Part shown: positions 1-10,097 of the stretch, in pieces
Numbering within the stretch: the first letter of the stretch is position 1
Layout of the letters: each line of letters opens with the position of its first letter
DNA from: Pseudo-nitzschia pungens
Lineage: Eukaryota; Bacillariophyta; Bacillariophyceae; Bacillariales; Bacillariaceae
Direction: 5' to 3'
DNA length: 64,000 bases
NCBI GenBank assembly: GCA_037355855.1
Contig: CM074765.1
Location: 1,054,001 to 1,118,000 of the forward strand
Position numbers and translations under genes: made by a program
Notes under the pieces: model-generated
The model's database searches: none
Told to the model about the DNA's origin: nothing
What the model saw: only the letters and a program-made list of their open reading frames with translations

Positions 1-730
1 GCCGCTGCGTCGAACTCTAAGCTTTTCAACGCCGCTCTTTTTGCTGCTGGAGTATCTGCAACCGCAGCCTACGCCGCTACCAACACCGCCAAGTGCGAGG
101 CCGCGGAGCTGCCCGTTTATGGCGTTCCGGGAACGAACCAGGAGCGCACCTTTATTGCCGTCAAGCCCGATGGAGTCCAGCGTGGTTTGATCGGGGACAT
201 CATTGCCCGATTCGAAAAGCGTGGATACAAGCTGGTCGGATTGAAAATGGTTTGGCCCACATTGAAAATGGCCGAGGATCACTATGCCGACCTTAGCAAA
301 AAGCCGTTCTATGCCGGTTTGACGAAATTCTTTTCGTCAGGTCCCATTGTTTGCATGTGCTGGGAAGGAAAGGACGTGATCAAGCAGGGACGCCAAATGC
401 TTGGAGAGGTAAGCATGTTCGCATTGTAGTGTGTGAGAAATCTACTGACTTTTCTCGAGGGTTGAGACCAGTGAGGCAAAAAATTCTACTCTCATCACGC
501 CGTTTTGTGATACTTTCAACTTTCGAATTAATGACCACATATCGTACACGCAGACCCAACCATTGGCTTCGAAACCAGGAAGCATCCGTGGTGACTACTC
601 CATCGATCTCGGAAGAAACATCTGCCACGGAAGCGACAGCCCCGAGGGAGCCGAACACGAACTCAAAATGTGGTTCCCAGAGGGAGTCAACAACTGGGCT
701 AAAACTGTTGACACTCATGTTTACGAATAA
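1..730 (+). CDS. Nucleoside diphosphate kinase (5' partial, two exons)
   Basis: This enzyme moves the gamma-phosphate between nucleoside triphosphates and diphosphates through a phospho-histidine. Exon 1 is 1-408 and is open at the window edge. The intron is 409-553 (GTAAGC to CAG, phase 0). Exon 2 is 554-730. The family core is clear: [15 protein letters not shown] begins near base 148, and exon 2 carries [17 protein letters not shown] followed by the active-site His in [13 protein letters not shown], ending in HVYE as usual. About 49 Ala-rich residues precede the core, which suggests a mitochondrial or plastid presequence or a short membrane leader. The true start lies upstream of base 1. 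The family call is firm; the compartment is inferred. Confidence 0.95.
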
Positions 731-1191
731 ACAAAATCAAAGATGCCACCAACTTCTGGTGGCTGTTCAATGATATTTGTACTCTTGCGATGCAAACCAA
801 ACTTTTAGCTATACTTCTTGCTTTTGGGGAAACTAATTCCGTACGATCAGATGCTACGACCCTTTAGACAGTAAATTTGGACACAGGAATGTCGAGGAAT
901 TTAGGCAGGCTTATGACGAAGGTTTTTTGTTGTGATGCTTTTCCGGTGATAGCAGACATCGAAACGACCAGAAGTATGTACTCGATAACAATTACAAGTA
1001 CAGTACTACACGTATTGCCTCCTGTGTCGAGTGACTCGTCGTCGGACATGAACTATTCCGATTGCATCGCTCGTTTAGTTCCTGTTGTGATTTTTTTTGT
1101 TTTATGAGCCGAACGCAATGCACTCGCTCAACCGATTTGTTTCATCGTTTTCCCACCAGAACTACCCAAGAAAGGACTCTTCAGACCATTC
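731..1191. other. Spacer between convergent genes
   Basis: These 461 bases lie between the 3' ends of the kinase and the NAD(P)-binding gene. I see no coding signal, RNA gene or clear repeat. They presumably hold both 3' UTRs. Confidence 0.6.
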
Positions 1192-1809
1192 TCAAACCAG
1201 AGATTGGATCGTGTTGAAAATCTCTTCGCAGGCCTCTTCGTCCTTGAAGGCCTCCAATCGCAGGCAACGGCTGTTGCCACAATTCTCCCGCACCATGTCC
1301 TCACACTTTTGTATCCGCTTCGTCTTCAACGTCACCATGCCGGGCGAAATATAGGTGATTTCTTCGGCGATGGGATTGACGGTGATGTGGACCGCGCCCT
1401 TGTTGAACCGAAAGGACTCTCTCACCAATCGCTCGGTCGCCATTTCTCGTTGCTCCGTGTACCCACCGACCATGTGCACGACAACGTCGGCGTTCTTCAG
1501 GGCGTCTTCCTGCCAGCCCAAGAAGTCGGACCCGACAATGTCCAAGAGATCGCCACCGTCCCAGTCGCGGAGTTTCACGTGCGGATTTCGGGTCAAAAAT
1601 CCCTTTCCGAGGTAGCCGAAGACCTCCGTGACCCGGTTGGGTGCCGATGCCAGAAACGCATTCCGTGTCAACACGGTGACGTCGTGGTCGACGAGTTTGG
1701 GGAGCAGCAAGCGACCGAGCTTTCCGGTTCCTCCGGCCACGGCGATTTGGAGTCCCTCGCAAACCGATAGGGTTGCGAGAACCAATGCAACCGTAAAGTT
1801 GATCCACAT
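1192..1809 (-). CDS. Small NAD(P)-binding Rossmann protein with signal peptide
   Basis: Single-exon 205-residue protein. Residues 1-19 (MWINFTVALVLATLSVCEG) form a hydrophobic signal or targeting sequence. A Rossmann start follows at once: LQIAVAGGTGKLGRLLLPKL with a GGTGxxG dinucleotide loop near residues 25-31, then VTVLTRN as strand 2 and ADVVVHMVGGYTEQ as strand 4. This matches the atypical SDR / NmrA-like NAD(P)-binding group. At 205 residues it is shorter than most of them and shows no YxxxK catalytic pair, so it may be a redox sensor or an assembly factor rather than an oxidoreductase. Substrate and exact role are not recognisable. The leader suggests plastid or secretory targeting, but a typical diatom Phe motif is not evident. 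Confidence 0.75.
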   Translation of the reverse strand: MWINFTVALVLATLSVCEGLQIAVAGGTGKLGRLLLPKLVDHDVTVLTRNAFLASAPNRVTEVFGYLGKGFLTRNPHVKLRDWDGGDLLDIVGSDFLGWQEDALKNADVVVHMVGGYTEQREMATERLVRESFRFNKGAVHITVNPIAEEITYISPGMVTLKTKRIQKCEDMVRENCGNSRCLRLEAFKDEEACEEIFNTIQSLV

Positions 1810-2998
1810 CGTACGTGCTCGCGGTCTTGTGATTCCTTTGTCGTGTTCCGATCCGAATCAAATACGGTACGGTAGGTGGAGTCGACGACGAAACAATAAC
1901 AAGACGCAGCGATGAAGTGAGTAGAAGTATGTACGTGCTCGTAATTAAGTTACCGTATCGTACTAGAAGAACACTAGAAAAATCTTTGCACTTCAAACGA
2001 GAAAGAAAGAATGAATGAATCAAAATCGAGAAAGTCATTATCACAGCATACATTGTGCATTGTTTGCAGGTATGTTAGGGGCTTATATCGCTCAACAAAA
2101 TGATCACGAAACAGAAACTAGTAACACAATTCCCGAAGGGCAGATTGCGTCTTTTCGAACACAGCATTGAAAAATTCTGTTGAATTCGCTTCCAGTTTCA
2201 CTCGTACCCACACCTTTCTGTGCCCTCCCTCCCAAACTGGTGTGCACACTCTAGTAGAGAAGACTTTGGGCATGATTTCTATCAGTATAGTGTTCATAGG
2301 ATTGCCAAGGCAAGTAGTAGCGATGGGTCTCCATTCGTTCCATTGAACAAGTTGACCAAAATACCAAAGTATCATTGGCATTATATTTGAAGTCACCAAA
2401 TCATTCTACTATAGTAAACTGGTGGTGGTTCTGGTACTAGTACTAGTAGTAGTACGGAACGACAACGGCTTGTTCCGAAAAACCAATTTATTCGGATTGA
2501 AACTATAGATTATTCCTGAGGTATTTTTGCTGAAGTCTCATTAGTTTTGAGCTTCGAATACGACACTAGTTGTGTGGGTGCCAACGTGATCCATGCGAGC
2601 ACGATTTGATTCGCCTCCGATGACCTCGTCGGCACCCCCTATTGCTGTTGATCCGCTCGAGAATTGTGCCCTCTGAGCATTGCGTTTGTGGATGCCTGCT
2701 AGGTCCACCAGCGCTGTTTCGTTTCGTGGCGTGGCGGTGGAGTGGCAAATGTGGGTCCAATCGTGGCTCGGGGAGTGCCGCCCAATCATCTGTCAGAGGA
2801 GATCGATGCCAAGCCCACCCCGACGAGGTGCCAACGGGGCTGAGACCGATGGAACCACCGATGCGACGCAATGCGTCGCATCGGACGCGACGCGACACAC
2901 CATTCTCGAGCATTGACGCGACGGTGTGTCCGTCGCTGGTGAAGCGGCTCTTCTTGCGTTCGCAACCGCACCGCGGTCGCTTGCCCGCAAGCCAGAGG
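1810..2998. other. Intergenic stretch, no gene seen
   Basis: About 1.2 kb between the start of the NAD(P)-binding gene and the 3' end of the membrane-protein gene, both on the minus strand. It contains a short CTAGTA/GTAGTA microsatellite around 2436-2456. The open frames here look like chance frames with no family resemblance. Confidence 0.5.
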
Positions 2999-3730
2999 TT
3001 AGCACCGAAATCCCGTTGTTGCTGTTGTTGCGCGGGGATCGCCATACTCGTGGCCGGGGGACGATCGTTCGGCGTTGACGAGGGGCATCGCCTCAAAGTC
3101 GTCGCCGGTCGCGACAGAGGCGCCCGTGAGGAGTCCAAAGCGGCGGATGACTTCCTTCCGGGACACCAGCAGCATCACCAGGACGCAGATCTGCCCGAAG
3201 CACATGCAGGAGCTGATCGAGGAGAGCCTGAGAAAGGTTGCGATCAGCGAGTGCACCACCAGCATGTGTCGATCGCTCTCGTCAAAAACGTCGTTCGATT
3301 CCCGGAGCTTGGAGAGATTGATCATGAGGTTCGTTTCGGCGCCCCACACGTAGACCATGTTGAGCGACAGGAGCGAGGCGCAGAGTGTCGCTCCCGCGTA
3401 CACGCCGACCACAAAGTGGGCGTCTTCCAGCACCGCTGGGTTCCGGGAAAGCAGCAAATAGCCAAACAGGGCGTGCGCGAGCGCAAAGACGCCCGACGAT
3501 TCTCCCGTAAAGGTAATGCCCTTGTTGACCTTCCAGAGCTCCTCCAGACCCGGTCCCTCGTAGCACGGGTCGACGTAGCACGCCTCGGCAGCGTCCCAGT
3601 ACAGCAGCTTGCAATACCACAGGGACAAGAGCACCAGGATCATGTGAAGGATTTCCAGCGTGTTTTGCCTGGAACACACGCAGGATCGGGGGCCGGAAGC
3701 AGAAAGATCGGGAGAAACGTGGATTGCCAT
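2999..3730 (-). CDS. Multi-pass membrane protein of unknown function
   Basis: Single open frame of 243 residues. Hydrophobic segments lie near residues 28-45 (HMILVLLSLWYCKLLYW), 80-94 (VFALAHALFGYLLL), 104-128 (HFVVGVYAGATLCASLLSLNMVYVW) and 175-190 (CFGQICVLVMLLVS). This gives about four membrane spans and a polar 40-residue C-tail. A Cys-containing loop (AEACYVDPC) and the segment GITFTGESSG lie between spans 1 and 2. I do not recognise the family. The antisense frame at 2642-3868 is longer but low in complexity and lacks domains, so this strand is preferred because it keeps coherent transmembrane helices. An extra upstream exon cannot be excluded. Confidence 0.6.
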   Translation of the reverse strand: MAIHVSPDLSASGPRSCVCSRQNTLEILHMILVLLSLWYCKLLYWDAAEACYVDPCYEGPGLEELWKVNKGITFTGESSGVFALAHALFGYLLLSRNPAVLEDAHFVVGVYAGATLCASLLSLNMVYVWGAETNLMINLSKLRESNDVFDESDRHMLVVHSLIATFLRLSSISSCMCFGQICVLVMLLVSRKEVIRRFGLLTGASVATGDDFEAMPLVNAERSSPGHEYGDPRATTATTGFRC

Positions 3731-4453
3731 GGTGTTGGGATCATCAACGGTGCTGTCGATGGTTTTGGTTCTTCTTCTTTGTTGGATTCTTCGAGGCTTC
3801 GAACGCTATCCTTTTGCGACTGCTACTTGTATGGCTCACGACGAAAAAGCTATTCTGTTCATTGTTGATGACGGTCTGCAATTGTTTGGGCGTGTCCAGT
3901 CATATATACTAGTACGAGTACCGTTACCGTCATCAATAGTAGTATCAGTGGGCTGCACCGACTTCGAGTAAACTTACGAGTAAGATACCTAATACTTACC
4001 CATGGTTTGACACCCTTTCTAGGGCTTTGATCGTGTCGTCCTCTTTATTTTTAGCGCGCGAGAAATCTTTTTTTTTGTGACACAAACAATGAATAAGACT
4101 GTACAGCACGTACTAGTACTGGTACGTGTAGTAAACCTTACTTCTTAGATTCATGATTTTAAAATTATTCATGATGATTCGTTCATCCATCATCCACTAA
4201 CTCGGAACTCACAACGACAGAGACAACGTTTCCGTCAAGGCTCAATAGCGTTCATCCCACAGTTCCTTTGGCAGCCGATCGATCCCCAATCGCTCCAGAA
4301 TCTCATCAATCTCAATCGAACTCAGTAGTGCCGAGAAACACACAAATCAAATTGTTCCGTACTGTATACAGAACGTACCCAAAAGGCTGATCGTTGTCCG
4401 TATTATTTTCAATTTGGCTTGGTTGGTTTCGAACAACACAACCGACGGATCCA
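3731..4453. other. Divergent promoter region
   Basis: These 723 bases lie between the divergent membrane-protein and sepiapterin-reductase-like genes. They are AT-rich with CTAGTACTGGTAC-type words near 4110-4130 and a GTAAACCTTAC word near 4131. No gene is supported. The SDR reading frame is also open back to an ATG at 4394. Confidence 0.5.
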
Positions 4454-5386
4454 ATGGCAACGCCGACAGCTGCCACACCGTCCCCACCCTGCTCTTCGGT
4501 GGTGTTTCTGATCACGGGCGCGTCGAGGGGTCTGGGGAAAGCCATCGCCACCGTTGCCGCCAGGTACTACGCCAGCGAGGATCATCGCTCCGACGCGAGA
4601 TTCGTTTTGGTGGCGAGGTCGGCGGAAGGCCTGGAAGACACCAAACAGGGAATTCTGTCGGCGTCGTCGGGAAACGAGGAAGACACCGTGGTTTGCCGAG
4701 CAATGGATCTATCCGATTTGGATCGATTGGATGCCAACGCGGATCTCCTCATGGAAGACATCGATCGGCTCTGTGCTCCAAAAGACGAAAAAGGGTGCGG
4801 AGAGGGCAACGAACAACAACAGCGACGTGTGGTATTTGTCAACAACGCGGGAAGCCTGGGACACCTCGGGCCGTGCCTCACTAGCCCGTCCCTGGAGGAC
4901 ATGCGCCAATCGATCGATTTCAACGTGACGAGTGCCCTGTGGCTGTCGGTGAGGTTCGCCCGGCACACCCAACAGCAACAACAGCAACACAGGAAACAAC
5001 GACGAAACGCCACCATCGTCCACGTTTCGTCGCTGGTGGCCATCTCGGACGACTTTGTGAGCATGGGCATCTACAGTGCCGGAAAATTGGCACGGGAGCG
5101 CTACCACACCATGATGGCCAGGGAAGAAGGAGAGGACGACGACGATCGCTCGCTCACTATCCTCAACTACGCGCCGGGGCCCCTCGAAACGGCAATGACC
5201 ACACAGATCCGGGGAGCCGACGAGCTGGATGCGGAACTCAAGGAGCAGTTTCAAAAGACGTTGGAAGATCCGAGCGATAGCGCTCTCAAACTGATTCGCC
5301 TGCTGGAAGAAAAGGACTACTTTCAGTGGGAGAGCGGGGCCCACGTGGACTTTTACGACCTGCCCGCCAATGAGACGCAGGTGTGA
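4454..5386 (+). CDS. Sepiapterin-reductase-like short-chain dehydrogenase
   Basis: 310-residue NADP-dependent SDR. The dinucleotide loop is LITGASRGLGKAIA near residue 19. The structural NNAG motif is VFVNNAGSLG, the catalytic Ser lies in VHVSSLVA, and the Tyr/Lys pair is YSAGK. The C-terminal part LNYAPGPLETAM and the ending SGAHVDFYDL are diagnostic for sepiapterin reductase, the last enzyme of tetrahydrobiopterin synthesis, rather than for generic SDRs. I start at the ATG at 4454 (MATPTAATPS). The same frame opens at 4394 with a hydrophobic MSVLFSIWLGWF leader, which could be a targeting extension if used. A polyglutamine-like CAACAG run (about 4969-4990) inserts QQQQQQ before the catalytic Ser. 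No partner gene of pterin synthesis lies nearby. Confidence 0.85.
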   Translation: MATPTAATPSPPCSSVVFLITGASRGLGKAIATVAARYYASEDHRSDARFVLVARSAEGLEDTKQGILSASSGNEEDTVVCRAMDLSDLDRLDANADLLMEDIDRLCAPKDEKGCGEGNEQQQRRVVFVNNAGSLGHLGPCLTSPSLEDMRQSIDFNVTSALWLSVRFARHTQQQQQQHRKQRRNATIVHVSSLVAISDDFVSMGIYSAGKLARERYHTMMAREEGEDDDDRSLTILNYAPGPLETAMTTQIRGADELDAELKEQFQKTLEDPSDSALKLIRLLEEKDYFQWESGAHVDFYDLPANETQV

Positions 5387-6066
5387 CGAGAACAATGCAA
5401 TGCAGTGCTGTGAGAAAAAGTGTAGCTCGTTCGCTGGGTGAATGAATCCATACCATCCTTCATTTAAGCGGTTGACAGAAACAATCGTAAACTATACTAC
5501 TGCATACACGTAATGACGTGTGCATGTTGTAATGTAACAGTATCATTGTTGCAAAAATGTAATGTGCGCTAGAAACTGTTATGCGAATTGCATGTCGTTC
5601 GTGGCAGTGATGCGTGTTTTGTTACAAGTAAACCCAAGGAGGAAAAATAGATCACAAGTCTTTGGAAAGAGTCAATGTTTCCATGTTGTATGAAATGAAA
5701 AAGGTGATTGCGTTTTTTTCTCACAAACAAAGAGAAGAAAAAAGGAACCACCAGTCATGGAGTTGGCAGGCAGAAAACATCGAGGAAGAGTGCAGCAGTG
5801 TGTAGGTGTAGTGTGGTGTAGTGTAGTGTAGTGTTTGCAGTGAACTGCGGAGCACGACTGCGAACGAGCCATTGTACAAATTGGGGCATCGAAAAACAGA
5901 TCCATGGACTGAGCAATCATTCCAATCCAATCCAATATCATTCTATCCATCGATCCGAACAAGCCGGAGGCCGATGGTGTGATCGGATGTGCATGACGGT
6001 TGAGGATCGGTTCGGGATGGGTGTTCGCTCTGTTCCTCCCGCAGATATCAACGCTGGCTCTCGAAC
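5387..6066. other. Spacer with GTAGT simple repeat
   Basis: 680 bases between convergent genes. A GTAGTGTAGTG-type simple repeat lies at about 5804-5836, and A-rich and T-rich runs lie near 5700-5745. Open frames crossing this region are read-through of the aminomutase 3' flank and are not supported as genes. Confidence 0.5.
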
Positions 6067-7945
6067 CTAGTTGAGAGCGGGAATGACCGGCTTGGGGATT
6101 CCGTTCTCGTCCCAGGGAAGTTCCATACCGGGAAGGGGTTCGAGGTCGTCGAACCAGACTGCTTTGGGATCGTACTTGGCAAAGAAGGGACGACCGATCC
6201 AGTCCTCGTCGCGGCACTGGAGGAAGCGCAAGACAAACGCCTTGTGGCCCAAGATTTCCTCGACACCGGTCACCTCGACCTTGCCTGCGACGAGAACCAA
6301 AACACACGATCCGATCGAAGCAGTGAACAACAAGAGCAAAAAGAAGGTTTGTGAGCCAGACCAAAACCACGGAAACGTTGTGGTCCTCCAAAACAACATT
6401 TTTTGGTGTTTCGAATCCGATCAGAACCAAGCGCTGACTCCACGTACCAGGTGTGCAGGACATGGAGGGTCCCCGGACGGTTCGAATGAGACCGGAGCAG
6501 TTGCGGAGGGCATCGCTATAGATTCGTTGTGCCTTTTCCATGGGAACGTCAAAGAAGGCCTGGGCACCCGTGTCGCGGGCCATGAACATGTAGTAGGGAA
6601 TGATTCCCATCTGGACCTCCTTGCGCCACTTTTCCGCCCAAACCTCGGCGTCATCGTTGATGCCGCGCATGACGGGAGACTGGGATCGAATGGTAGAAAA
6701 TGCTTCCTTCTGGATTCGATCGATGGCGTCCTTGACCTTTTGGGTGGATAGTTCTCTGGCATGACCCAAGTGAGCCATGACGGCTAGGTGACGACCACCT
6801 TCTTCCCGCACCCGGCGCATCAGGTCGATGAGTTCATCAGCGTCCTTGTCGGTGGTGAAGCGCTGAGGCCAGAACGAGAGACTCCGGGTTCCAATGCGGA
6901 TGTTCTTTATGTGGGGCAAAAAGTCGGGATCACAAAGAGGTTCGAGGTACTGTTTAAGGGATCGGGTTTGCATGATCATTGGATCACCCCCAGTCATTAG
7001 AATATCGGAAACCTCCTCGTGGTCCGCGAGGTATTCAAAGAGAGAGCTGGCTTCCTTTTGAGCGAATCGGAGTTCGTCGTCCCCGATGAATTGTGCCCAT
7101 CGGAAGCAGTAGGTGCAATAGGCATGGCAGGTCTGTGCGGCGGCTGGGAAGACAAGAGTTGTCTCGCTGTATTTGTGCTGGACGCCGGTGAGTTGTTTGG
7201 CGAGTTTCTCGGCTCTATCTCTGTCTTCCTCGGTACCCTCGGTGGTTTTGGGGGCATTTAGGGTCTTTTGGCCGGCTGGGTGTGGGTTAAGGTCACTGCG
7301 GATGTCCGCCACGACCTCCATCAAGTGCTTCGGATCTTGCGTGGCCTTGGCAGCCACGAGTTTCTCGCGATGCTCGTCGCTGAGCATGTCCAACGTGGGA
7401 AAGACAAGGCGGTAAAAGGGATCGTCACGAACCTTTTCGGACCCAACCGACCAATCGATGAGTTCGTCGACAAAATAGGGAGAGGCCTTGAATGGAAAGA
7501 CGAGTCCCGAGAGTTTGATGTCGTCGAGATGAGGAATGATTTCGGGGTGCTTATCGGCGATCTTGTCAACTGCCTGGAGACTAATGGCCCTGTATCGTTC
7601 GTTGGGCTGGTTTGGAGATTGATCCATTCCGCTCATTCCCATCATGTTGTTCAAGCCTTGGTCCACGGCGACGGCTTGATCGGCCATGAGTTCGTCGTCG
7701 TTGTTGATCTGGATTGTGCCATTAATGGCCTTTTTGATACCAATGACTGTTCGTTCCATGGAGCCAACGCCAAGGGCAGAAGAGGATTGAGCGGGATGGT
7801 CATTTGAAACCAAAACGTTTCTTCCCCCGACACAAAGAGCATTGGGAGTGAACGCATCGATAGGAGATGCGATGGCACCCAGCAAAAAAGCGCAAAGAAT
7901 GTATTGACGGCGAGAATAAGTGGACAAGAAAGAAGAGGCCAACAT
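6067..7945 (-). CDS. Lysine 2,3-aminomutase-like radical SAM enzyme, plastid-type leader
   Basis: Two exons: 7945-6448 and 6284-6067. The intron is 6447-6285 (GTACGT to GCAG), joining SMSCTPG to KVEVTGVEEILG. The protein is about 571 residues. A hydrophobic leader (residues 14-30) ends at ASPIDAFTP, a diatom-type plastid cleavage motif. The radical SAM cluster motif is C273-x3-C277-x2-C280 (CHAYCTYC). KamA-family landmarks include NPHPAGQ, ILMTGGDPMIM, IRIGTRSLSFWPQR and RTVRGPSMSCTPGK, whose Lys may hold PLP. The family interconverts alpha- and beta-lysine or modifies related substrates. The N-terminal extension of about 110 residues is longer than in bacterial enzymes (about 416 residues). 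The actual substrate is inferred, not shown. Confidence 0.88.
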
Positions 7946-8380
7946 TTTTCTGAAGCAAGATCAAAGGCAAAGTGGGATAGCAATCACAAAGTGAATGAAA
8001 TGCAAACGTTTGGATAGGAATTGGGGATGTAGAATCTAATTTTATGCGAAGATTCGTTTCATCCCTTGTTATCGCTATCGCGATGAAAAACTATCTTTTC
8101 GCATCAATACATTCCAAAAGCCTACCAAAGGCACTCAGCAAAGTACACCAATGACTCCGCATTTTTGGAATCATTGTGAGCCATAATCTTACTCATAGAC
8201 CTTTTCAACGTTGTCTCATAGAAGAGGATTTTTGAGAGATCCAAAAAGATTCCCTTTCCAAAGTGATAAAAAAGTGATGGTTAAAACCTTACCGGTACGG
8301 TACGTGTAGATTTCCAAATGAATCTCATGGAATCAAAAGTCTCCGAGCAAACTGATAGCAGCCATCCATTCGTATTTGCT

Positions 8381-8475
8381 TACTACGAAATTCCTAACAG
8401 TTGTCCTCCAGTCCACGTAGAAATTAGTACATATGCGCGTAGAACCAACGGACAGCTGTTAGGAATTTTGTAGTA
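8381..8475. repeat. Long-stem inverted repeat, copy 1
   Basis: The arms are 8381-8406 and 8450-8475, each 26 bases, separated by 43 bases. They match at 24 of 26 positions. Both mismatches become G-U wobble pairs if the plus strand is transcribed, so an RNA would fold as an unbroken 26-bp stem. An outer pair of AACCTTACCGGTA (8285) and TACGGTAAGGTTT (8520) is also inverted around it, which may mark a nested element of about 250 bp. It may be a MITE or a hairpin RNA locus. Confidence 0.7.
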
Positions 8476-9020
8476 GTCGTAAAAATATCTGAATGTGTGA
8501 TCCAGAAAGGTCAGGGTTATACGGTAAGGTTTACTGCTCATGGCTCGAGTCACATTTACCATAAGAATCTGTTTTTAGTCGCAGAATCCCGCCACGTATA
8601 ATTGTGAGACAGTGGTCATCTTTTTTAAAAAAAAAAAGCCCATTAGTTCTCCTTGTGTTACATGGCAAGTTTGATGACGTGACGTTTTGGACTACAAGAA
8701 TAAGGACCAACGGTTCTTTCCATACTATCCACGAGAAATGTTGACCATATTTTTTTCAAAAACAAATTGAGAGAACCTCGCTCAACCAATTACGATTTTC
8801 TTTTCCATTTTTACAATTACGAAGTCCGAACATTGAAGTGGTACAGCACGTAGTTGTAATCACACGTGTACTCGAACTCGATTCCGTGACGCACACCCAT
8901 TATCGCTTGGATTCACTTCTCGAAGTGCCCTTACCGGTAGTATCTAGCATGGTCGAAGACATTTTGATTGCAATGAATCAGTAGGTTCTTTGAATTGGCA
9001 GAATTTCATTTTAGGAAAGG

Positions 9021-9136
9021 TTATGCGGAGTTCCCAACAGCTGTCCTAAAGTTGAATGTAGACATCAGTACTGCTACTAATAATAAGGGTCGTAGAACCG
9101 ATGGACAGCTGCTGGTGTTAGGTATTTTGTCGTAAC
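9021..9136. repeat. Inverted repeat of the same family, copy 2 (degenerate)
   Basis: This is related to copy 1, about 640 bp away in the same orientation. It shares the inner arm CAACAGCTGTCC, the loop words GTAGA...AGTAC and CGTAGAACC, and the right arm GGACAGCTG. The arms are less perfect than in copy 1, with a 12 of 13 match next to the loop and an insertion in the right arm. Shared loop sequence argues for common descent rather than chance pairing. Confidence 0.6.
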
Positions 9137-10097
9137 AATATTCTTGCATACACGTAGTTCAGAAGACATTCAGGTTTCGACCGGTATACTAGAAAGTACA
9201 ATTCGAGAAATCTTCTGATTTATCTCCATTATACACTGAAGAGGATTGTCAAGGAAAAATGAAGTACAGAATAGAAGAAATTCCTGGTTTGCATCACTGG
9301 ATATTTACATTGGCTTGCGCTGAAACCTCTCACCAAGCAGAAGGTCGTCTATCCTGCAATTTCTTCGCTCTGATGAAAGAGACAATCCTTACACCTGGGT
9401 TTTAGCCAGCGTTCTGCCACAGAAAGGTTCAAGCAAATAATCATCACAACTTGCGTCTCCCACTTGACCTTTCCTGTATCCAATAAGCAGTTGGTTGTGC
9501 ATTAGATATAATTTGGTCACAAAATGTAATTGAAAATGTAAAAAAAAACTACACAACTGGGTGCTGCAATGGATCACACGTTGGCTTCGTAACCATCAGA
9601 AAAATCTTTAAGGAAGCTCACATTTGTGCTTCTCATATGTTTCCATGAGCTTTGGAAACATAACAACAAGCATAAGCCGTCTTCTGATAAGAGAGAAAGG
9701 TATCTCTGATTCTGCCCCTTCAGGTGTGTATGGAAATGAAAAGTGCATTATAAACATACGTGTAATCTTGCCTTGAACAGGCATGCATTTTCAACAGATT
9801 TTTCACGCTCTTGTCCGTAAATGTTCCATCACATATTCAGATGCCCGAATGAATAGTTTTTTACCACAAACTGAACAGAGGACCGCCTGTACATCATGAA
9901 AGATAACAAATCATTTTAATCACATTTCTAAGTATTGTTGATGTGTGCCGTGTTGTGCTTAAGCAGTTATCCCATAAGAAGTTGTAACTTAAAAATGCGA
10001 CACAAGGCTTGTGTTCGAGCAAAATAATATTCATCCTCCTTCAAGCAATGCCATACTCTTAGTGATATTAAATCTACTCTATCTCTCTATCTTCTCT

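Larger units (their letters stand above)
7946..10097. other. 2.2-kb gene-free stretch with hairpin repeats
   Basis: No conserved coding frame is seen. It contains the two related inverted repeats listed separately (8381-8475 and 9021-9136) and CCTTACCGGTA words at 8285-8297 and 8929-8939. The rest is AT-rich. The small minus-strand frame at 9389-9577 has no recognisable features. Confidence 0.55.

Noticed and set aside
2642..3868. 408-residue plus-strand open frame opposite the membrane-protein gene
   Set aside because: It is Arg/His/Ser-rich with no domain or helix pattern, whereas the minus strand shows four clean membrane segments.
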